Positions 1 to 8,845 of a stretch of 64,000 nt of DNA are shown one piece after another. The stretch's first letter is position 1; each line of letters starts with the position of its first letter. The stretch spans positions 107,288 to 171,287 of the forward strand of contig NZ_LT962670.1 in assembly GCF_900199545.1 (NCBI RefSeq), read 5' to 3'. The notes beneath the pieces were generated by a model. The model was not told the DNA's origin and made no database searches. It saw only the letters and a program-made list of their open reading frames with translations. The position numbers were made by a program, and so were the translations under genes. The stretch comes from Raoultibacter massiliensis (GTDB lineage Bacteria; Actinomycetota; Coriobacteriia; Coriobacteriales; Eggerthellaceae).

Positions 1-1
1 T

Positions 2-3000
2 CAAAGCCTGAGCGAAGTGTTCTTGTTCGACAATCTCCCCCAGGTTGACGCTGCGGGCAACGCATACGCCTACCGCGTGGTCGAACATGCGCCATGGGGC
101 TACGCGCCCGATGGGGTGCAGTTCGTCGGCCAATCATCCGATGGGCGCTGGCTTTGGACGCTCTCGAGTGCAGCCGGCCCGCTTGTGAACGCTTTGCAGA
201 CGATCAGTGTGAGCGGCACCAAGATATGGGAGGATTACGGCACAGGGATGGCGCCCGACTTCGATTCGGGCGAGCGCCCCGAGTTGGAATTGCGCCGCAG
301 CACGACCAAAGCCACTGGGGGAAACCTTGGCGAGAAGGCGACATACGCAGACGGGTCGGTTCCGCAGCCCGTTTGGGAGAAGAACGGCGACGGCACATGG
401 AAGTACACCTACTCCGATCTGCCGCGCTACGACAAGGGGGGAAACACCTACTATTATTGGGTAAACGAGGTGTCAATCGGCGATACCGAAGCCGGTTTCT
501 ATCCGGTGTACTCGTATACGATGGATGACGGCTCCGATAAGGCCGGTCCCGAATCGTTCGGCTCTTCGGGCACGACCGTCGATGGGAGCACGGGCGACCA
601 GACGGTCCAGACCATTACCAACTGCCTTACGCGCTTTGCGCTCGATAAGCTAAGCGAGGAAACAGGAGCCGACGGCTTTGCCAAGAAGCTGAACGGCATC
701 GAGCTTTCGGTGGTATCCGAAGATGGAGCCGCCACGTACGCCGTTTGGATCCGCGATGGGAGCGGTGCCGTTTCCATCAAGGTTTGGCCCGAGGGCACGA
801 CGGATGCATCGCAGGGCGGTATCGAGATGACCGGCGGCAACGTCGGCTACGTGGTCGGTCTGCTTCCAGGCGATTATCTTATTCGCGAAACGGGCGCTGC
901 TCCTGCGGGCCATGCCCCCGCGAGGGACGTTTCTCTTCACGTGAGCGGCAAGCCGCTGTTGGTTGACGGCAGCTACACCTGCATCGAATGCGAAGGCGAA
1001 GCGGGCAGCTTCGAAGTGCGGCGATCCGATGCGGACGAATACGGCGTTTCGCTCGTGAGCATCAGCATAGTCGATCCGATATTTCGCGCATACGTATCGT
1101 TTGCGAAAACGCTTGATACAGGTGCCAAGCTCGAAGGCGCGCAGTTCGATCTGTATCGGGTAGGTACGGGCGCGGAGGGCCCGAGCGGCACGGATGAAAA
1201 AATAGCAACGGGAATCGTCACCGACGAAAACGGCAGATGGACATCCAAGGGAAGCGCGGTGGAGTTTCTTTCCAACGAGTCCGATGGCCGCGCGACTTTG
1301 GGCGAAGGGTTGCTTCCGGGCAGCTACTACTTCCTGGAAACCGATGCCACGGCAGGCGGCGTGCTGCCTCGCGACCCTGTGACGATCCTGTTCGAGATAC
1401 AGCAGGGCACGACGGCGGCAAACTCGGATCATGGCAAGGTGAAAGACATCACGGCGGATAAGGGCGGGTCCCTTGTCAACGAGGCGTTTGCAGCCACCGT
1501 CACGCTTCCGAAATACGATACGACCGATAACGCCGGCATCGAGAACGCCGCGTTCAAGCTCGAGTACGCCGAGGGAACCACGACAGACGATTTCGAGAAA
1601 GCGGAAGCAGAGGGCAACATCGAGGTCACTGAGGAGAAAACCGATGAAAACGGCCTGCTCGTTCTCGAGATTGCCAAAAAGGGCGTCTACCGCTTAACGG
1701 AAACGGGCAACAAGGGCTACGGTGTTCCGGACGGCGGGCTCGCCATCGGAACGTTCATCGTCGAAGCGGAAGATCACAGAGGTTCGTTTGCGCTGAACGA
1801 TGCCTCCCAGGCAGCCGAGATAGAATTCGCTCCTGCGGAAGGCATCGATCTCGACCCCGTTTTGGGCCTTGCAAACGATCGTAGCACCGGTGCGGTGGAT
1901 ATCGCGAAGATGGGTCCCCAGAGCGAAGACGGCAAAGATTTCGCGCTTATCAACGGCGCGGTGTTCAAGCTTGAGCTCAAGCAGGCCGACGGCACGTGGA
2001 AAACCGTCGCCGAAAACCTGGTAACCGGAAATAAATACGCCTACGATGCAGCCTCTGCTGAGGCAACGGCGAAAACCGAAGCGGATCACAGCGCCGGGCG
2101 CCTGAAAATCTCGGAGTTGCCCTGGGGCGACTATCGCTTGGTGGAAACATCGCCTGCGCACGGTTACTACGGTCGGGCCGAAAAGGAATTCACCATAGCG
2201 CGCGACACGGCGGGCCAGACTTTGGAATACATAACAGAAAAAGATGCACTCAAAAACACGCCCACGAGGCTTGCCCTTGCGAAGGAAAGCGAAGACGGCA
2301 TTGCCCTTGCGGGCGCAGAGTTCGAAATCAAGCCAGTCGAAGGCAGCCATTTTGCCGATTGGTCGAACGACAACTCGGTGGAGCTTTCATCCGAGCCGAT
2401 GAGCATCGAGGTGGGCGAAGACGGCACGCTGAATATCGTGGGGGAGGCTCCCGCGGGGTACAGCCTCAACGGCGATGGCATCACGATAACGGCTGTCGAC
2501 GAGCTCATCGACATCGTGCTTAAGAAGGCCGATACGAACGGCAATGCGCTTCTCGGAGCCACGTTCACCATCAGCGGCGTTTTCTCCGATTCCGCAAGCG
2601 GCGTTCCGACGACCCATGCAATCGCCCTTACGAAGGCGGATACCTACGTCATCAAAAACGTCGTGGTGGGCAACACCTACACGATTGCCGAAACCGCCGT
2701 GCCCGACGGATACGAGAAGATTCCGGGCAAGGCCACGTTCACCGTTTCCGAGGACGGTACGGTGACGTTCGACGGGGGGGCTTCCCTGTCTTACGGGATG
2801 GAAGTCGAGGGCAATACGGTTACGGTAACGGCCAAGGACCCGGCCATAGAAGCGCGCATATTCAAGGTTGACGAGGCGGACGGCGCCACGCCGCTAGCGG
2901 GAGCCGTATTCAAGATTACAGGCGCATTCGTGGACGGCAGCACCGAGAAAACGGTTACCACGAAAGATGACGGATATGCCGAAATAGAATCAGGCCAGCT

Positions 3001-4318
3001 TAAAGCAGGTGAAGAATACGCCATTGAAGAGGTGCAGGCACCCGCCGGATACGAGCTTGCCGGGCGCGCTACGTTCACGGTGGACGAACGCGGCGTCGCT
3101 GCCATGACGTCCGGCGCAGTGGGTGGAAACGGTACGTTTGCAGCCCTTGCCGAAGGCGGGATCGCCGTGATCAAGGCGACTAACGTGGAAACGGAGATCA
3201 CGATCCGCAAGACCGACGATGAGGGCGCCCCGCTCGCGGGCGCGGAATTCACCGCCCTTGCCGCCGACGGCAGCCATGAGATTCGGGCGGTCACCGACGA
3301 GGACGGAACAGCTGCTCTTCGCGGCTTCGTTGCGGGGGTTTCGTACACGCTGGCCGAGACCAAGGCCCCTGCGGGGTACAAGCAGCTGGCCGATACGCTG
3401 TCGTTCAACGTGCTGACGGATGGCACCATCGTGGCCGAAGGCGAAGTGCCCGCGGCGTATCTGATAGGCGATGGGAGCATCTCCATATCGGTGGTAAACG
3501 AACCGACGTCCATGCGCATGGCCAAGGCTGCATCCGATGGAGCCCCGCTTGCGGGAGCCGAGTTCGTTATTGCGCCCGCCGCCGCATCTTCGTTCGCCGA
3601 CGGCGCCCACGCGCACACGCTTGTATCCGGCGAAGACGGCTCTACCGAAACCCTTGAGGGTGCCCTTGTCGTCGGGGACGTATACACCGTCACCGAGACG
3701 AAGGCCCCTGCGGGGTATGAACTCATTTCCGGCAGTTTGACTTTCGGAGTGAATGCCGACGGTTCGCTGCAGGTGCTCGGCGCCGCGCCTTTGGGCTACT
3801 CTCTTGTTGATGGGGGAGTAGCCATCGCGGCGACCGATGCTCCCATCGAAGCCGCCATCAGAAAGATCGATGCGCAGGGCGAGCCGCTTGCCGGCGCCGA
3901 GTTCGAACTCGTGCCCGCAGAAGGATATTGGTTTGCCGATGGAACGGCTGAAGCAAAGGTCATCGCCGTCGGTGAAAGCGGCACGGCGATCCTCGGAAAA
4001 GCGAACCTCGTTGCGGGATCGGAGTATCTGCTGAGGGAAACCGAAGCTCCCGAAGGATATCAGCGAATCGAGGGCACGGCGGCGTTTACCGTGGCGGCTG
4101 ACGGAACGGTAAGCCTTGCAAGCGATTCGCCCGAGGGCTACGAAATCGACACCGACGGTGCAACCATCGTGGTTACGAACGAGTCGGGGTTGCCCGGTCT
4201 GACGAAGACCAACGATTCTATGGGCCAGGCGGCTGCGGTGTGCGCTGCGTTGGCTGTAATTTCGGTAGCATGCGCAGCGGCGAGTGGGCTGCACGGCTTC
4301 CGGCGACGCCGAAGCTAA
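2..4318 (+). CDS. Large Cna-B/SpaA-domain surface protein, 5' end outside window
   Basis: The reading frame is open to the left edge, so the true start and signal peptide are missing; an in-frame GTG at 17 is probably internal. About 1438 residues are visible. The first part (nt 180-630) has a Cna-B domain with the SGTKIW motif. The remainder is a string of SpaA-like prealbumin domains, each with a lysine strand (for example FAKTLDTGAKLEGAQF) and a downstream ETxAPxGY-type strand that supplies the glutamate for an intramolecular isopeptide bond. The last five such strands start near nt 2690, 3026, 3355, 3694 and 4037, a period of about 112 residues. The C-terminus has a hydrophobic segment and a GFRRRR tail like a sortase substrate, but in place of LPxTG it reads LTKTND. 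It is probably a wall-anchored or pilus-type stalk protein; no sortase gene is in the window. Confidence 0.85.
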   Translation, partial: QSLSEVFLFDNLPQVDAAGNAYAYRVVEHAPWGYAPDGVQFVGQSSDGRWLWTLSSAAGPLVNALQTISVSGTKIWEDYGTGMAPDFDSGERPELELRRSTTKATGGNLGEKATYADGSVPQPVWEKNGDGTWKYTYSDLPRYDKGGNTYYYWVNEVSIGDTEAGFYPVYSYTMDDGSDKAGPESFGSSGTTVDGSTGDQTVQTITNCLTRFALDKLSEETGADGFAKKLNGIELSVVSEDGAATYAVWIRDGSGAVSIKVWPEGTTDASQGGIEMTGGNVGYVVGLLPGDYLIRETGAAPAGHAPARDVSLHVSGKPLLVDGSYTCIECEGEAGSFEVRRSDADEYGVSLVSISIVDPIFRAYVSFAKTLDTGAKLEGAQFDLYRVGTGAEGPSGTDEKIATGIVTDENGRWTSKGSAVEFLSNESDGRATLGEGLLPGSYYFLETDATAGGVLPRDPVTILFEIQQGTTAANSDHGKVKDITADKGGSLVNEAFAATVTLPKYDTTDNAGIENAAFKLEYAEGTTTDDFEKAEAEGNIEVTEEKTDENGLLVLEIAKKGVYRLTETGNKGYGVPDGGLAIGTFIVEAEDHRGSFALNDASQAAEIEFAPAEGIDLDPVLGLANDRSTGAVDIAKMGPQSEDGKDFALINGAVFKLELKQADGTWKTVAENLVTGNKYAYDAASAEATAKTEADHSAGRLKISELPWGDYRLVETSPAHGYYGRAEKEFTIARDTAGQTLEYITEKDALKNTPTRLALAKESEDGIALAGAEFEIKPVEGSHFADWSNDNSVELSSEPMSIEVGEDGTLNIVGEAPAGYSLNGDGITITAVDELIDIVLKKADTNGNALLGATFTISGVFSDSASGVPTTHAIALTKADTYVIKNVVVGNTYTIAETAVPDGYEKIPGKATFTVSEDGTVTFDGGASLSYGMEVEGNTVTVTAKDPAIEARIFKVDEADGATPLAGAVFKITGAFVDGSTEKTVTTKDDGYAEIESGQLKAGEEYAIEEVQAPAGYELAGRATFTVDERGVAAMTSGAVGGNGTFAALAEGGIAVIKATNVETEITIRKTDDEGAPLAGAEFTALAADGSHEIRAVTDEDGTAALRGFVAGVSYTLAETKAPAGYKQLADTLSFNVLTDGTIVAEGEVPAAYLIGDGSISISVVNEPTSMRMAKAASDGAPLAGAEFVIAPAAASSFADGAHAHTLVSGEDGSTETLEGALVVGDVYTVTETKAPAGYELISGSLTFGVNADGSLQVLGAAPLGYSLVDGGVAIAATDAPIEAAIRKIDAQGEPLAGAEFELVPAEGYWFADGTAEAKVIAVGESGTAILGKANLVAGSEYLLRETEAPEGYQRIEGTAAFTVAADGTVSLASDSPEGYEIDTDGATIVVTNESGLPGLTKTNDSMGQAAAVCAALAVISVACAAASGLHGFRRRRS

Positions 4319-4359
4319 GGCCCGCGCCGCACCGACTGCCGAAGGAGGGCGAAGATAGG

Positions 4360-4389
4360 CGAAGCGGGAGCCGTTCGGCTCCCGCTTCG
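4360..4389. terminator. Bidirectional terminator hairpin
   Basis: Perfect 13-bp stem (4360-4372 with 4377-4389) closed by a GTTC tetraloop. It lies between the surface-protein gene and the convergent flavoprotein gene, so it may end both transcripts. There is no long T-run. Confidence 0.75.
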
Positions 4390-4429
4390 TTGCGTGCGGA
4401 AAAGAAACTTGATAACCGATCGGATGAGG

Positions 4430-5995
4430 CTACACCGTCTGCTCGTTCGCGGCATTTTGCCCCGCGATGCGGCCGTTTACCAGGCAGTCGGCCGTAGCAC
4501 ATGATCCCAGGCGGCATGCGCCGTGGATTCCGCCAACTGCTTCGCCTGCAGCGTACAGGCCGGGAATGACCTGAAGGTTCATATCGAGCACGCGACAGTC
4601 CACGTCGGTCTTCACGCCGCCCATGCAGTGATGCACCTTCGGCCACAGACGCACGCCGTAGAACGGGGCTTCGTCGATGGTTTGGGCATCGTCGGGGATG
4701 GGCTTGCCGAAGTCTTCGTCAACCTTGTTCGTCACGAACGTGTTGTAGCGGGCGATCTCTTCCTTTACGGCATCAACCGGCATGCCGTAGTGTTCGGCTG
4801 CTTCCTCGATCGAAGCGAATTCGGTCGTGATGCCTGCTTTGATGGCGCTTTCAAGGCCGCTTCCCCCGTCGTAAAGCGCTTTTTTGCAGGTGATCTGGAC
4901 GCAGGGCTGGCCGGTTTCCAGAATGGCATCCGCATAGCGCTTGCGGTCGGTCAGCTCGTTGACGATGCGCTTGCCGGTGGCAACGTCGAGCGTGGGAGCG
5001 TAGCTCGCTTGCCCGTCGGTGTAGAAGGCGGCAACGCCGTAGCCCTGCTCGTCGGGGCTCATGAAGGGGAGCAGCTGAATCCAGTCGGTGTGCACCGCCA
5101 TGGCTCCGGCGGCAACCGAAGCGCGCAGGCTTTCGGCCGTGGCGCCCTCTTGGTTCGTGCAGTCGACCGTATCGTCGAGCCGTGGGTCTTGCGCCTGGCG
5201 AAAATCGAGGTCGCGGCCGAACCCGCCTGCTGCCAACACGACGGCTTTGTTCGCTTTGATGGCGACGGGCGTGCCGCTTTCCGTATCGTTTCCGCTCGGC
5301 TTGTCGTGCACGATCGCGCCGATCACGCGTCCGTTTTCGTCCTTCACCAGTTCTGTAAGCATGCGCTTCGTCTCAACTTCGACGCCCATTTCCTTGAGCT
5401 TTTCGGCGAACGGGCCCGTGACGTTCGCTTCGCCGCCCTCGCCCTGCGCTATGGAGCGCATAACGGTGTGGCCGCCATACGGGTAGAGGAAATAGTCGCC
5501 GTCGTCGTTTTTCGCCCAGGTAGCGCCCATTTCGATGGTCCACTCCCACGTCTCGTTCGATTTTTCGGCGATAACGCGGCACTTTTCCTTATCGTTAAGG
5601 TAAAGGCCCGCTACCATCATGTCGTCCACATACTGCTCGACGGAGTCCTGCACGCCTTCGCGCTCCTGAACGCTGGAATTGCATACGGCGAAATCGCCGG
5701 CGGCAAGGGCCGAATTGCCGCCTACGCGCGCGGTCTTCTCGATGATTTTAACGTCCGCGCCGGCGTTTTTCGCTTCAAGGGCGGCGGCGAGGCCGGTGTA
5801 TCCGCTTCCTACGACCAGGACGTCGCACTCCTCGTCCCATTTCGTATTCGTTCCGTTTCCGGCGGCCGATGCGGTTTGTTCCCCTTGCGGCGCGCAGCCT
5901 GCCAAGCTCAGTCCGGCCAGCACGCTTGCAGCGGCCGCTCCGGTTATGAACGAGCGCCGGGATACTCCCGTAGAATGTGATTTCGTGCTCCCCAT
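4430..5995 (-). CDS. Tat-exported FAD flavoprotein, fumarate-reductase/flavocytochrome c family
   Basis: 521 residues from the ATG at 5995, chosen because a GAGGAGG site precedes it; an upstream in-frame start at 6100 lacks this. The N-terminus has a twin-arginine motif (SRRSFITG), a hydrophobic core and a lipobox-like LAGC. A Rossmann dinucleotide motif (VVGSGYTGLAA) follows at about residue 60. The C-terminal part has GLYAAGEAVGGIHGACRLG and then NGRIAG, the FAD/substrate pattern of fumarate reductases, and a GKRIVNE segment where the family carries the proton-relay arginine. No haem motif is present, so electrons must come from another protein. It sits just downstream of, and on the same strand as, a membrane LuxR regulator, its likely controller. 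The substrate is unknown; an anaerobic respiratory reductase of an enoate or similar small molecule is an inference. Confidence 0.85.
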   Translation of the reverse strand: MGSTKSHSTGVSRRSFITGAAAASVLAGLSLAGCAPQGEQTASAAGNGTNTKWDEECDVLVVGSGYTGLAAALEAKNAGADVKIIEKTARVGGNSALAAGDFAVCNSSVQEREGVQDSVEQYVDDMMVAGLYLNDKEKCRVIAEKSNETWEWTIEMGATWAKNDDGDYFLYPYGGHTVMRSIAQGEGGEANVTGPFAEKLKEMGVEVETKRMLTELVKDENGRVIGAIVHDKPSGNDTESGTPVAIKANKAVVLAAGGFGRDLDFRQAQDPRLDDTVDCTNQEGATAESLRASVAAGAMAVHTDWIQLLPFMSPDEQGYGVAAFYTDGQASYAPTLDVATGKRIVNELTDRKRYADAILETGQPCVQITCKKALYDGGSGLESAIKAGITTEFASIEEAAEHYGMPVDAVKEEIARYNTFVTNKVDEDFGKPIPDDAQTIDEAPFYGVRLWPKVHHCMGGVKTDVDCRVLDMNLQVIPGLYAAGEAVGGIHGACRLGSCATADCLVNGRIAGQNAANEQTV

Positions 5996-6092
5996 AGATG
6001 CCTCCTCTGTTGCGGTTCTCTTGTTCGTTGCTCGGATGCGCTCGAACGCGTCATCCGTTGAGGCCCAGAGTAGGCAAGCGGGATCGGATTTA

Positions 6093-6140
6093 CACCCCAC
6101 CTGATGCGGGTAGCTGCAAAACCCCCCTTGAGGTGGGGTG
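6093..6140 (-). promoter_or_regulatory. Inverted repeat between LuxR and flavoprotein genes
   Basis: Perfect 10-bp inverted repeat (6093-6102 and 6131-6140, arm caccccacct) with 28 bp between. It follows the stop codon of the LuxR gene and precedes the flavoprotein gene. The distal arm could instead fold with the C/G tract at 6121-6128 into a short hairpin followed by T residues. It may be an operator for the regulator, or an attenuator; neither is shown. Confidence 0.5.
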
Positions 6141-6145
6141 CACGA

Positions 6146-7633
6146 TCAGGCGTTATGCGATGAGTTGTCGGAGGAGACGAGGTCGATGATCTCCTGCTTG
6201 CTGTGAACTCCCAGTTTGGAATAGATGGTCTTCTGGTAGCTCTTCACAGTGTTTTTCGATAAAAACAACGTCTCGCAGATAAACGTGAGATCGCGCCCTT
6301 GGGCTAAGAGGTAGAGAATATCTCCCTCGCGGTTGGTCAGCCCGTGCTCGGCGGCCAGATCGCCGCACCGCAGCTTTCGCACGTTTTCCTGCTCCTGTTC
6401 GAAGCGTCCCAGCAGTTCGTCGGCGGCGCGGGCTTGCGATTCCGCCCGCTTCCGTTCATGTGAGTTCACCATCCAGATGACCATGAGGATAAGATACAAA
6501 AGGAAGAACGCAACCGCCGTGGTTCGCACGAAATCGGTCGTGCTTCCCACGCCAAGCAGCTGTGCGACGTTTTGCCCGACGAACAACCCGAAGCGAGGCA
6601 GCGCGTAGGCAAGCGAGATGCCGACGATCAGCTTCGTGCGGCTTCGCGCGTACGTGACGACTACGAGATAGAACAGCGAGAGCAGAACAAGCTTCCATCC
6701 AGCGGCGGCAAGTATGTTGAGCGATACGGCGTAGTCGCTCGAGAGGAAGGGGAGAAACAATATGCCGGTTGCCAGAACGCCGAAAACCACGTTAAAGAGC
6801 AGCGAGGTTGCAGGCTTTGCCCGCAGGCCGAAGTAAGCGAGGAAGATGACGGCCGCCGCAATGCCGCCGAATTGCGATATGAGGATGGACTCGGCGGGCG
6901 AGGAGCCGGTGCCCGCAGCCGCGGTGTCGATGATGCCGTACACGATGGACAGGGCGAACGTGCACACGCCCGATACGAGAAACACATCGAGGAAATCGTT
7001 CTTCGTGAGGATCGCGTGGGACGAGGGCGCGCGTCGGGAGGTCTTATCGCCGTCGCGCCGCGGCTGTTCTGCGTGATACGCAAACGCAAGACAGACCGCC
7101 GACGCTGCCAGCAGAGCCACATGCAACGCAAGCGATGCGGCGGCGGGAGCGAAGCCGAGCAGCATGTTGATCGCCATGCCCCCGAGAGACATGATGCCGA
7201 ATGCCGCGGCAACGCGGCGGGGCGAATAGCGGGAAAACGCTTCGAAGTAAAACGGCATGACGAGCCCCATGCCCAGGCCGGCCGCCGCAGCCGACGCGGC
7301 GATCACGGTAGGGTCGAGATCCGTCGTTGCGGCGAAAAACGCGCTTCCCAAAGCAAAGGCGAACCCGCCATAGCCGATCGTAAGATAGACCGTGCGCCGA
7401 AGGGGCAGCCTCGAACTTACCAGAAGCGAAAGCAGCAGCGAAGCTGCAAGTATCGAGGGGTTGAGCACGTTGTCGAACGTTGCGGGAGAAAAGTCCGGCC
7501 GACCGATGAGCCAACTGGAATAGAAAAACGAAACGCATACGGCGTACAGGCAGACGAACCCGATAACGGCAATCGGATAGCGATTTGCCGTAGGCTGCCG
7601 TGCTGCGTTGGTTGTGCGGTTTGCTTGTTCCAC
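6146..7633 (-). CDS. Membrane-bound LuxR-family regulator (12 TM segments plus HTH)
   Basis: 495 residues from a GTG at 7633, preceded closely by GGAGGA; a TTG at 7675 would add 14 residues without a better ribosome site. About twelve hydrophobic segments fill residues 20-405, from AVIGFVCLYAVCVSFF to AFFLLYLILMVIWM, an MFS-like layout. The last 65 residues are a LuxR/GerE helix-turn-helix (LTNREGDILYLLAQGR, then LSKNTVKSYQKTIYSKLGV). It should sense a small molecule or a membrane state directly and bind DNA from the membrane. The flavoprotein gene lies 150 bp downstream on the same strand and is the natural target. The same architecture recurs in this window at 44068 and 58754. Confidence 0.88.
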   Translation of the reverse strand: MEQANRTTNAARQPTANRYPIAVIGFVCLYAVCVSFFYSSWLIGRPDFSPATFDNVLNPSILAASLLLSLLVSSRLPLRRTVYLTIGYGGFAFALGSAFFAATTDLDPTVIAASAAAAGLGMGLVMPFYFEAFSRYSPRRVAAAFGIMSLGGMAINMLLGFAPAAASLALHVALLAASAVCLAFAYHAEQPRRDGDKTSRRAPSSHAILTKNDFLDVFLVSGVCTFALSIVYGIIDTAAAGTGSSPAESILISQFGGIAAAVIFLAYFGLRAKPATSLLFNVVFGVLATGILFLPFLSSDYAVSLNILAAAGWKLVLLSLFYLVVVTYARSRTKLIVGISLAYALPRFGLFVGQNVAQLLGVGSTTDFVRTTAVAFFLLYLILMVIWMVNSHERKRAESQARAADELLGRFEQEQENVRKLRCGDLAAEHGLTNREGDILYLLAQGRDLTFICETLFLSKNTVKSYQKTIYSKLGVHSKQEIIDLVSSDNSSHNA

Positions 7634-7838
7634 ATCTCCTCCGTTGCGATCCTGCGGCTGCCCGCGCGAAACCAACCGCCAGGGAAGCCTGTTGCTTGAC
7701 GCATCGCGGTATCGCCGTTTCGAGATTCCCTCACCTCAATGGAAAGTTCGCATCATTGTATCATTCGCCGGGCGCGCTCATGGTACCGAAGGGCCGATGC
7801 GGGCGTGCGCAGGCGTTCCTGAAAAGCCGCTTGCTTTC

Positions 7839-8570
7839 TTAATACAGCACCGGGTTCTCATCCATGAGCAGTTCTTTGAGGCGAGGGCGATCGAGAATTT
7901 CAAGGTGGGTCCTCGTTTTTCGCACAACACCGCGCTCCTTGAGGGATTTAAGCAGTTTGTTGCAGGTGGCGTAATGGATCAGCAGCAAACCCGAAAGTTC
8001 GTCGATGGTGAGGTTGCAGGGAATCCGGTAGACGCCATCGGATTCGGGCGCGTTCGCCTCGCAGAGCTTTTCGAGCCAGAGAAGAATGCGCTGGCTGCTC
8101 GATTGGTGGGCGGTCGTATCGAGGCGATGTCCCATCTGGGCCATGTTCATATGCGAAACGTACAGGTAATCTTCGAGAAACGCTTCGTCCTTCCGTATGA
8201 ATTCCATGGTCTGGCGGTACGTGAACCCAACGAGCACGGTGTTTCTGACGGCTTTCAACGTGAAGCGGTTGGCGCCGAACGATAAGAATCCCTGTCGGCT
8301 GCAGATGACGGCATCGCCTTCCCCTCTCACGTAGAACACCGTGTACGAATCGGCGCCGCGCATCAAGCCTGCTTCGAGTGCTCCCGACTTCACGAAGTAC
8401 AGATAGATGTCATCCTCGCCCTCGCACACGGCATCGATTTTTTCGTCTACAAAAAGCTTGACCACGGTTCCTTGGTCGAGATAGCGTGTGAAATCGACTC
8501 GCTGGTGCAGCGCGGACATGAAGACGATAGACGTCTCGTCATTGCATCCTTTTTGTCCCTTTACCCTCAT
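7839..8570 (-). CDS. Crp/Fnr-family transcriptional regulator
   Basis: 243 residues from the ATG at 8570, chosen for the GGGAGGCGAC site before it; the frame extends 32 codons further without a good site. The N-terminal two thirds fit a cyclic-nucleotide-binding fold (GTVVKLFVDEKIDAVCEGED, then FVKSGALEAGLM). The C-terminus has a winged helix-turn-helix (LTIDELSGLLLIHYATCNK, KSLKERGVV). There is no N-terminal cysteine cluster as in FNR, so an iron-sulfur oxygen sensor is unlikely. It is divergent from the haem/molybdopterin operon at 8846, which is the likely target, and also faces the regulatory region of the LuxR gene downstream. Confidence 0.8.
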   Translation of the reverse strand: MRVKGQKGCNDETSIVFMSALHQRVDFTRYLDQGTVVKLFVDEKIDAVCEGEDDIYLYFVKSGALEAGLMRGADSYTVFYVRGEGDAVICSRQGFLSFGANRFTLKAVRNTVLVGFTYRQTMEFIRKDEAFLEDYLYVSHMNMAQMGHRLDTTAHQSSSQRILLWLEKLCEANAPESDGVYRIPCNLTIDELSGLLLIHYATCNKLLKSLKERGVVRKTRTHLEILDRPRLKELLMDENPVLY

Positions 8571-8845
8571 GTCGCCTCCCGCTTGCGCCAAGGCTGCAAT
8601 GCCTCGCAGATTCCCTATGCTGAATGCCTTCCCCGCATTCGCTTTCAGCTGAACGTATTGTAGCAAAGCCGATCATTCGCCAAATAGGATAAATACCCTC
8701 GCCTGCGCGCGGGTGCGACCTGCGCAAAAAATGGGGTGCTCTGCAATTCGGCGCGACTATGGACAGAACTTGTTTTTTCTTACAATCGACTCAGGGGAAT
8801 CATGCCAGATCACCTCGGCAAGCAAGACGATTTAGGAGGAAGCGA

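Noticed and set aside
4523-5980. Long reading frame (485 codons) antisense to the first flavoprotein
   Set aside because: The opposite strand has clear FAD and Tat motifs; this frame is a by-product of GC-rich codon use and shows no family pattern.
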